Part shown: one piece after another, positions 56,798 to 64,000 of the stretch
Layout: the number at the start of each line of letters is the position of its first letter
Numbering within the stretch: the stretch's first letter is position 1
Origin: Flammula alnicola
Lineage: Eukaryota > Basidiomycota > Agaricomycetes > Agaricales > Strophariaceae
Direction: 5' to 3'
Assembly (NCBI GenBank): GCA_015499995.1
Contig: JADNRV010000089.1
Span: 1-64,000, forward strand
Length of the DNA: 64,000 nucleotides
Notes under the pieces: model-generated
What the model saw: the letters and a program-made list of their open reading frames with translations, nothing else
What the model was told of the DNA's origin: nothing
The model's database searches: none
Program-made: the position numbers and the translations under genes

Positions 56798-58021
56798 ATG
56801 GCTTCCAGAAGTAGTTCCGAGCAGTTCGACAATGAGGCTGTCAGTGACTATGGCTCCAATTCAGAAATCAGTCAAACATCCACCTCCTTATACTCTCAAG
56901 AACCTTTCGAAACTTACCAGGAAAAGGCCAAGCTCCTTATCGAATCACTTTTTCCCTCCCATCTTCCTTCCGATATCACAATCACCTGGGCGGCGGGTGG
57001 CAGTTACCATCGCATAGTTGCTGTATCACTCAAATCCCTGACTTCTACCACTGAGGAACGCTTTATCCTCCGCATCCCTCGCTTTTCGGACAAGACGGAT
57101 GTCGTTACAGAGGAAGCGCTGATCCTGAAGCACCTCCGAGCTCAGGCACCTTCTATACCCATCCCCGAGGTCTTGTGCTATGCAGGTTCGGAAAATCCAC
57201 TGCGACAGCCTTATATTTTGATGCAGCGGCTTGAAGGCGAGAGTCTCCATCAAGTCCACCAGTCGATGGACCAATCCCAGCGCCTATCCATGGCGAGAAC
57301 TATCGCGCGACTCATAGCTCAGATACACTCTATCCCAGTCCCATCTGGGTTGGGCCCCTTGTGCATCAAGAATGATAGCGTGGTCGTCGAAACCCTAGAG
57401 GGTAGTAGCATCGATAACTCGGACAAAACACTCCATGACTTCCTCACGCGGCGATTCACAGAGCGCACGGAGCAGGCTGGCGAGAAATATGACTACATTC
57501 GCGAGGACTATTTTAGAAATCTACGCAGCGCCAGCGAATCCCTGTTGCGCGGATTCACCACCCCCATCTCTGGTACAAACGTCGTCCGCCACTGCGACTT
57601 TGCCGCGCGCAACATCCTTGTCCGCCAGAGTGAGGTCACGCGAGACTGGGAAGTCAGCGGCGTCCTCGATTGGGACGGCTGCGAAGTCGCCCCAGCCGAG
57701 ATTGCCTACCTCTGCCCCGGGTGGCTGTGGGTAAGCGCTGACGACCCAAAGCATAAGGACACTGACGGTACCTACGAGATGGACTGGGACCCAGATGAGC
57801 CGGTGTTCAATGAAGAATGTGGCGCTGTGAAGGCTGCCTTCGTGGACGAGATTGAACAGTTATTGCCCGGATTTATGGACGTAGTGAGAAGGACTAGAGA
57901 GCGATCACTAAAGAAATTGTGGGAGTTGGCAACGCATGGGATATCGTCAGATGTAGACGTGGCTTTGGCGGACAAGTTGATCGAGGAGGCAGCTACGCTG
58001 AACAAAGAAGTTATTCCATGA
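56798..58021 (+). CDS. aminoglycoside-phosphotransferase-fold kinase-like protein
   Basis: Single exon, 407 residues. The APH/choline-kinase fold (PF01636) is seen as an N-lobe with AGGSYHRIVAV and ERFILRIPR (ATP-binding Lys replaced by Arg), EEALILKHL, the hinge PYILMQRLEGESL, the Brenner-type catalytic loop VRHCDFAARNILV (Asp and Asn present) and the metal-binding GVLDWDG. The C-terminal region WLWVSADDPKH and the acidic DWDPDEP stretch are typical of fungal members. The first 35 residues are Ser-rich and probably disordered. Fungal genomes have many such genes; the substrate is usually a small molecule or unknown, and this is not evidence of drug resistance. No signal peptide, so cytosolic. 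Confidence 0.85.
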   Translation: MASRSSSEQFDNEAVSDYGSNSEISQTSTSLYSQEPFETYQEKAKLLIESLFPSHLPSDITITWAAGGSYHRIVAVSLKSLTSTTEERFILRIPRFSDKTDVVTEEALILKHLRAQAPSIPIPEVLCYAGSENPLRQPYILMQRLEGESLHQVHQSMDQSQRLSMARTIARLIAQIHSIPVPSGLGPLCIKNDSVVVETLEGSSIDNSDKTLHDFLTRRFTERTEQAGEKYDYIREDYFRNLRSASESLLRGFTTPISGTNVVRHCDFAARNILVRQSEVTRDWEVSGVLDWDGCEVAPAEIAYLCPGWLWVSADDPKHKDTDGTYEMDWDPDEPVFNEECGAVKAAFVDEIEQLLPGFMDVVRRTRERSLKKLWELATHGISSDVDVALADKLIEEAATLNKEVIP

Positions 58022-58431
58022 AGTTATTCCGCGATATTTTTTGACATGCTTTCTTTCATACTTAGATTCAAGTTGGTATATGACTCTTGAACTGGCTGAC
58101 GAGTCGATGACTCGACGTGATGATAGAGAAATACATTGATTATAATGCCTCCAGGCCTCCTGCCAGTGCTAATAGTAGATGGCAATGCATCGGTGCCGAG
58201 ATCCGAGCCTGAGGCCCGCTACATATGACTCCCAGGTGCTAATATTAGGAGTTGACTCGGTCATTATATTTGCCACTCTTCAACTGGATTGTCTTTGAAC
58301 GCTTAAACTTCCGAATCTTTATTACCCCCGTGTCCAGGTGCGCTATAACACAACCCACTATTCCAAAATACCACTGATCGATATATTATGCGCCTCACAA
58401 TTTTCGGCCAACTCCAGCCCAAGCTCATCCA
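58022..58431. other. short intergenic region
   Basis: An ATG at 58389 in another frame could open a 5' exon of the next gene, but no splice fit was found. Otherwise nothing. Confidence 0.4.
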
Positions 58432-59307
58432 ATGCATCAAGCACACAATATTCCATGGCATCTCATCGAATCCAACTTCAAATTCGTACGCGAAGACAAG
58501 CGTTTTACACCAGTCAGATCAGGTCTAGTTCCCAAGGAAAATGCAAATCCCTCCCAGCAGCTGAAGCACTTCGTCAAAAAATTCGTGGAAACTATTCGCG
58601 TCTTCTCAGAAACCGAGAGGAAGAAATATCCCCCTAAATTCCCTCCGTTGTCTACCGGAAACGTTTTCTCAGACGAGCTACGCGAAAAGCACCCCGACTA
58701 TCTCAATGAACGCAATCAGCGTATCGAATACTGGATCGAACGTTTCGAGGCGCGCTCTATCAACGGCGAATTGATGGACATAGTCAACATTCTTCTATAC
58801 GAGAACGAAATGTCGACTCTTCTCATGTTGGCACAACATCCTCAAATCCGCATGGCCCAACTCCATTACTATAGTTGGGGACACCATTTTGGATTCCGCC
58901 GCACGAAAGAGTCCGCAGTCCGTTCCTATCTATTTTTCAATGCAGCCGAAGCTACAGGATCGCTAGAAAACGGGGATTACGCGCTCTCGTCTGAATACGC
59001 CTCACTTATCTTCGAATTGTCACATAGCATGGAATACTCCGCACAACAGGTCTCGCATATCGCATTCCTCCGGAAGTGTGATGCTTACGATAAGAAAGAT
59101 GCCTCCGATGCCCGTGTGCACAAGGATTATGGGCTACTCCAAGAATACCTGAAGACGCTCTTCGCACTGATGTATCGGTACGACGTTTTGGCGCGGGAGT
59201 CTGGTGTGGATCCAACATGGGAGGAGGAGATAGCGAGGCAGTACCCACTTGCTGGGCTTGTGAAGATGGAGTGGGCCGAAGGAGAGAAGAAGTGGGCTCT
59301 TGTATAA
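58432..59307 (+). CDS. hypothetical helical protein
   Basis: Single exon of 291 residues beginning at ATG 58432. I do not recognise the family. The sequence is rich in charged and aromatic residues and predicted helical: NPSQQLKHFVKKFVETIRVF, ERNQRIEYWIERFEARSING, MDIVNILLYENEMSTLLMLA, then YYSWGHHFGFRRTKESAVRS and a His/Tyr-rich middle. There is no signal peptide, membrane span or Cys cluster. Long uninterrupted coding in an intron-rich genome argues that it is real. A 5' exon could be missing, because the N-terminus starts inside what looks like a structured region (MHQAHNIPWHLIESNF). Confidence 0.6.
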   Translation: MHQAHNIPWHLIESNFKFVREDKRFTPVRSGLVPKENANPSQQLKHFVKKFVETIRVFSETERKKYPPKFPPLSTGNVFSDELREKHPDYLNERNQRIEYWIERFEARSINGELMDIVNILLYENEMSTLLMLAQHPQIRMAQLHYYSWGHHFGFRRTKESAVRSYLFFNAAEATGSLENGDYALSSEYASLIFELSHSMEYSAQQVSHIAFLRKCDAYDKKDASDARVHKDYGLLQEYLKTLFALMYRYDVLARESGVDPTWEEEIARQYPLAGLVKMEWAEGEKKWALV

Positions 59308-60481
59308 TTGCGGAGTACAGTTGAAAGCGGTACAATCTTAAGAAACATGGGACTATGCAGATTTGGGATGAAAGAAATTGAATTCCAGAAAACATCGCGA
59401 ATATTCAGCGTTCACATTGAAAGCAGCGCCTCCCTGGGCCGAAAACAGCGACAACATCGACGTTGTTCAAATTCGAATCTCATATCCAGTGATATGAATC
59501 CCACTCCCTTTCTCAGAATAGGTCCATTTGTCTGATAACAGAGAGCGAGTCCTCATTTTGACGTTAGTGTCCAGACAAGAATTGGCGAGCCAACAAGATC
59601 ATAATTCGGCCCATCTTCTGCTTCGATCACCTTGTAAACAGTTGAAGAGCAGCCGTAGGTGAATATCTAGCCGCGGCGCTAAGAGGAAAGCAAGAGCCCA
59701 CTCCGCAGATCTGGAGTCGCTCCTGTGTTTTTTCCATGGCCGCAGCAGACGAACGGCTAGATGTCAACGAGGGCTGGACATGGAGAAATAGGATGGCAGT
59801 GGTGAACCCTAGCCCCGAAGCACCAAGTCCAACAAGTCTTCAGTTCAAGATACAGATACAGTCAAAATCGACACCAGACAATGCGGACAGAGAATATGGA
59901 TCGTTGAGCAAATTCATCAGACACGTTTAAATTTGCTATGAGGAAGAAAAAAGTGAAACTGACTGAACTGATGAGCAGCACTAGCCGAGTCAGTACTCAG
60001 CGCTCAGCTCCCATCCCTTGTTGTGCGTTCCAAAGTTTATGCAGGGTCCCAAACGGTAATATTGTACGCGGTGGCTTTGTCGTCGTCGCCGTGCCATTGG
60101 ATTCTGGGAGCCTTGACTTTGACCTGGCAGACAGAGGTTGCTCGAACCCAGTTTAAGTTGACTTGTTTTCTTTGGAGCTACTAAATGGGCGGAGTTGGCC
60201 GGAGGTAAAATATTCAATATTCATTTCTAATTATAAATTTATAAAAGGTCCCCCCGAACCAAACGGGCCGGATAGCGGTGTTTGTGCAAACGAACTTTTA
60301 AGTTTAAAATTTAAACTTCAACTTCGACCTACTCCTTAAGCCCCTACAATGCCAATACGGGTTAATCTTCACATCCATGGAGGCGGTTCACAAGAGTGTC
60401 TGGGGGAAACATGCTTGCAGGTTCTCTCCCATGACCTTTAATGCTAGAAACTCCCCATGAACGACATCCTGGCATCTTATC
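59308..60481. other. intergenic, no supported gene
   Basis: Contains an AT-rich palindromic stretch (AAGTTTAAAATTTAAACTT near 60301-60319) and promoter DNA of the next gene. No coding signal. Confidence 0.45.
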
Positions 60482-61081
60482 ATGGCGCATCGACCCTCTT
60501 ACAAGGTCAAGCAGGCTAGCTTCGAGCTCACCCTACCTGTAGGATGGACATACATTACGGTCGGAGTGCGTCTCTCTTGAGTCCCGTACTCCCTTTCCAT
60601 CATGTCACAACCTCTCAACGTCGTCATGATCCAGATTTCACGTCAAAAATATCACCAACTCGTTACCATAGACAACAGCCTCTATCCTGACTCGAAAATT
60701 CGCCTCAGGAACGCGTGGGGTAAAAATAACGAAACTATGAAGGACCACCGCAATCCGACTTTACACTCTGCTACGATGGAGGCCCAAACGGAAGCGGCGA
60801 TTGTTACATTCGATTTCTTCTACTCCGCAACCAAGGTCGCAACTCAAAGTATTCCGTCGCTTCAGATCGATGCGAATCGAAGCAGCAACATGCAGGTTAT
60901 TGAGGTAGTCTCCTTTCCTCGACCATTACTATCCCCTTTTAAATTGAGCCGTTTCTGTATCGATTTTCAGCTCAATAAGCCTCCCAGCACTTCGAAAAAG
61001 ATCCCGGATTATATGACGTTGTTCGTGAGCACTGCGGTGACATTCAATCTGTTAGAGAATGCTGATCAGCTATCCTTTTAA
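60482..61081 (+). CDS. unrecognised family, member A
   Basis: Exons 60482-60565, 60635-60904 and 60971-61081 give 154 residues. I know no family for it, but it is clearly related to the gene at 63168-63958 on the other strand. Both have an 84-nt first exon ending just after a P-(V/P)-G-W strand. Both have a second exon starting (I/V)SR(Q/E)xY(H/N)Q(L/V)VTI of 270 and 273 nt. Both have an intron before a (N/V)KPxxxxxxxPDY(M/V)TL segment. The strand-rich pattern suggests a small beta-sandwich. No signal peptide is seen. It lies 137 bp upstream of the vWA gene on the same strand. The second intron (60905-60970) is 66 nt and stop-free, so it could be retained. Confidence 0.55.
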
Positions 61082-61217
61082 GATTTTCGTTTTGGATTCA
61101 GCGGTCAACCGAGTACCTAATGCCTCATTCGATGACATGTTCGTGCGCACATGATCCATCGGTTGGCTTGTAATAATAACGTCGCGATAGGGCCTTGACA
61201 GTCAATTTGGTCTATAG

Positions 61218-62355
61218 ACCCCTCGCCGCCGATGATTTCTTCGATGAGCCTGATAACCCAAACCCGGACCCGCCGCCTCCGCCTCCCAACACAGAGCCAG
61301 GCTACAACCCTCTTCTTGACATAAAGCGTCCGTCCACAATTGAAAACTACTTAAAGTGCGTTTTCTACAAGAAATTAAGACATTTTTTGCGCATGTCAGC
61401 TTACCCACCCCGTGTTTACCGATAGGTTCTACGATACCGTCTTTCTCATCGACGACTCTGGTTCTGTGCGCCACCCAGCTTCCTTCTCTTCTCCGACAGT
61501 GTCTTAATGCACATAACTACCCCATATAGATGGAAGAAGACAGTCCCACAAAATGGCAGCAATGTGTTCAAGCTGTCACCGCGATTGCCGACACGGCTAT
61601 TGACAATAATACCGACGGAATTGACATTTATTTCTTGAACTCCGATGCCATCTTCAAAATGAAAGATGAGGTTCGAGGTATCACGGTGCGCCTCTCCTGT
61701 GACAAACTATTACCCATTTCCTGAAAATAGGTGATAGGATAAGTCAAAGGTCAAAGCTGCTCTGGATAGAGTCGGTCCTAATGGTGAGAATGTCGGGTAA
61801 ACCTTTGCTTATGCGAATTACGACTCAATAATTTCCTAGGAAACACGCCAACCGGCGAGAGACTCGGCGAGCGCTTGCAAGAGCATCTCAGGAAAATTGA
61901 CGATGTTGTTGGAAAGGATTTTTCCTACAGAGAGATCAAGCCGTTGGACCTTATCGTCATCACTGACGGTTCTCCTAGTGCGGTTTTTCTTCTCTCATAT
62001 ATAGATTCTATATTCAACCCACTTTTGCAGACGATAATAACCTATGCAAATACGAGCTCGAAAGTGCCGCGAAACACATCACAGACAACAATTATCATCC
62101 GAATCACATAGGTGTCCAGTTTGTTCAGATCGGTAATGATCATGGGGCTCGCGATAGACTCCATGAGCTTGCTCACGCAAATGTCGACGTGAGTTTCTTC
62201 TGTTGCTCTACCACTACCCTTTCTGGTGCTTATTCACTTTGCAGGGCATGGTCGACACTGTTCCATACATGACGACACTTACTGGGGATGATCTAAAAAG
62301 AATTCTCCTCGGTGGGATGCATCCAAATCTCCGTGTCCTCCGAAACAATCCATGA
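61218..62355 (+). CDS. von Willebrand factor A-domain protein
   Basis: Exons from about 61218-61355, then 61426-61465, 61530-61685, 61744-61783, 61840-61977, 62031-62188 and 62245-62355. The N-terminus is acidic and Pro-rich (DEPDNPNPDPPPPPPNTEPG), then comes a vWA domain: FYDTVFLIDDSGSM supplies the D-x-S-x-S of the metal site, GNTPTGERL its Thr and DLIVITDGSP its Asp, so the MIDAS site is complete. IGVQFVQIGNDHGARDRLHE and TTLTGDDLKRILLGGMHPNL complete the fold. Agaricomycetes have many such intracellular vWA proteins, thought to act as metal-dependent protein-binding modules. The 5' end is uncertain: the first exon is open from 61195 but has no ATG, so a short upstream exon is likely. Confidence 0.75.
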
Positions 62356-63167
62356 GCATGTGCTTATCAGATGGTGTGGTTACTTTGCCAAATTGTGCCG
62401 AATCTCCTGGAATTTTGTAATTTTACCGCTTTCTTGAAACGTTGATGTTCCCAGAGAATGCAATCGAGTCGCCGTTACTTCACTCTAGCTGTAAGGATTT
62501 AATGACATAAATAATGCACTCGCGAACTTGAAGGTATGAAACCTCATATCATCCACCAACACTTCTTTTTCTGCGCCTCGCGTCCACATTTTTTGACCAC
62601 CCCCATTCCCCACAACATCACGCAGGCCTTTATAACCTGTACGTCTCGTCGCACCATAGAAGAACGAAGATGAATTCGAAGCTTCCACGGAGAAGTAGGA
62701 GTCTGTGCGCATTATATGTTACCTTTTATGTTCCTGAGTAACAAGCAGAGGTGTGAAATTGTTATTGAGGGTTGGATGTCGAATGACCGAAGCAGAGTCT
62801 GCAGAATGTGATTGTGCACGCATACAGTTTCTTAGCTCGTAATCAGTTCTGCTCACGCTATATGATGCAAATGTTAAACTTGGAGTGGTCGTGTCCGTAA
62901 CATGTCCGCGTCGCACTCTGGTGAGCAGTGGACCTTCGCAATCGCGCGAGGGGCATTCTGCTATTCGTGTAGGTCCAAATGCATAATAAATGGAGTAGGC
63001 GCTCGAAACTACAGACTTACACAGCATGATCTCAAATTCTGATAGCAAAGCTCAGATCTGCATCTGAACAGCAGTCGACGTAGATTCATTGAATTTGTGT
63101 ACGAGTACGATGTACAATGAGATATGGGATCTTGCCTCACGATGAGCAGGCTACCCCGTCCAAAGCC
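62356..63167. other. convergent intergenic region
   Basis: 3' flanks of the vWA gene and of member B. No coding signal. Confidence 0.45.
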
Positions 63168-63958
63168 TTAATCGTCGTCGTCGTCGTCGTCGTCATCATG
63201 GGGTTGGGCACCTTGTTTCGGGGTTCTCTTGACGAGATGTATCGTTGCGACGCTGGACAGGCCACGGATCAGCGCTGAGGATACCAATGTAAAATGGAGC
63301 ACGGACGCATTGTCATACACGTCATGATCGGCACTCGCTTTCGTCTTTCCATCTTCGATGAATATCTGTTTCCGATAATGGCAGTGAGCATGGCGATCCT
63401 GGGAGAGAATAATAAGGACCGGTCCGCACCATTAATGTAACGTAGTCCGGGACGGTTGCAGGGGCCGTGTCTGGTTTAACCACCTATGCATGATGAAAAC
63501 TTCTAGTTAGGTAAAGGCAACGAAGGACGAACCTCATGGACATTAATGCTATTGCACAGATTGTTGGGAGCAGCAACTTTTGTTAATTGCTTGGATAAAG
63601 ACTGTCGTTGGAGTGATAGAATCGTAAATCGAGCGTTATCTCCTCGACTGGGCAGTGAGTGACATCGAGTCGAAGAAATCGCACGGGTTTTTCATGAAGT
63701 GGGAGGAGGTTTGCCAAATGGGCTTCCGAGATAGTTGGTATTGGATTCTCCGGGGATGACATCGTCCGTGATGGTGACGACCTGATTATAGGCTTCACGA
63801 GAGACCTAGACGAGGTAGGGAGACAAATCAACATCCCATACATATGCCTGGAAAGACATCGAGTCTCGACCCACAGCGGCGATTGTCACGAACCATCCAG
63901 GAGGGACGGTGACCTGAGGTTGGCAGTGTTGGGGGGTTGACAGTATGCTTGGGTCCAT
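63168..63958 (-). pseudogene. unrecognised family, member B (in-frame stop)
   Basis: Exons 63958-63875, 63805-63533, 63483-63430 and 63398-63168 with introns 69, 49 and 31 nt; the last is unusually short. Relationship to member A (60482) rests on equal first-exon length, shared intron positions and shared motifs (VPPGWFVTIAA, VSREAYNQVVTI, VKPDTAPATVPDYVTLM). In exon 2 a TGA (63694-63692) interrupts the frame. The segment HEKPVRFLRLDV to EEITLDLRFYHS that best matches member A lies one base out of frame, and the frame returns before the intron. Two compensating indels would explain this. The C-terminus is an Asp run coded by a GAC microsatellite (63171-63195). It is either a pseudogene or carries two sequence errors. 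Confidence 0.5.
63171..63198. repeat. trinucleotide microsatellite
   Basis: CGT repeated about eight times on the plus strand, read as an Asp run at the C-terminus of the minus-strand gene. Confidence 0.7.
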
Positions 63959-64000
63959 GGATGATACAGTCAAGAACAGCAAACGCAAGGAAAAGCGACA

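Noticed and set aside
56798..58021. reading the APH-fold gene as an antibiotic-resistance determinant
   Set aside because: Fungal APH-fold proteins are numerous and mostly not resistance enzymes; nothing here points to a drug substrate.
1..64000. CRISPR arrays, rRNA, tRNA, prophage or biosynthetic cluster
   Set aside because: No regularly spaced repeats, no rRNA or tRNA structures, and no PKS, NRPS or terpene-synthase core gene seen.

Overview
The window is nuclear DNA of a filamentous basidiomycete, most probably an Agaricomycete. Genes are densely interrupted by 49-70 nt GT-AG introns, and the gene set is typical of mushroom-forming fungi: F-box proteins with a C-rich N-terminus, a DUF6534-type membrane protein, a CFEM protein, a small 'glycopeptide' secreted protein, CBM1-tagged wood-decay proteins and an HtrL/YibB-like glycan protein. 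No rRNA, tRNA, CRISPR array or bacterial operon structure is visible. All exon models were built by hand from splice signals and reading phase. They are internally consistent but not experimentally checked.

Layout. 1-6 kb: a lactonase-type beta-propeller (+), a CaiB/BaiF CoA-transferase of the SUGCT type (-) and an HtrL-like type II membrane protein (+). 6-12 kb: a three-copy family of an unrecognised protein with a shared promoter motif. One copy is intact, one has lost its C-terminal exon to a nonsense change, and one is a decayed inverted copy. A CFEM GPI-anchored protein lies between copies. 12-24 kb: a two-finger zinc protein, a 948-residue F-box protein with Cys clusters and an F-box/LRR-like protein. 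24.5-25.4 kb: an 875-bp DNA transposon relic with a 9-bp target duplication. 27-36 kb: a single-pass membrane protein, a nine-exon 158-residue secreted protein, an F-box pseudogene, a CE16 acetylesterase with CBM1, and a second small CBM1 protein. 36-41 kb: mitochondrial TIM50 and a second F-box paralogue. 44-50 kb: inositol-1-phosphate synthase (INO1, with one apparent base insertion), a DUF6534-type membrane protein, and a beta/gamma-crystallin-like gene cut by a 623-bp hAT-like MITE. 51-59 kb: another F-box protein, a double-psi-barrel secreted protein, an APH-type kinase-like protein and an unknown protein. 60-64 kb: two divergent members of an unrecognised family sharing intron positions, flanking a von Willebrand A-domain gene.

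The genes do not form one pathway. Functional groups that can be argued are plant-cell-wall attack and surface proteins (CE16-CBM1, orphan CBM1, CFEM, glycopeptide, DPBB), ubiquitin-ligase adaptors (three intact F-box genes of two sizes plus one further F-box gene and a relic) and housekeeping genes (INO1, TIM50, SUGCT). The most unusual material is the set of recent gene disruptions (MITE in an exon, truncated tandem copies, in-frame stops) and the unrecognised family around the vWA gene.
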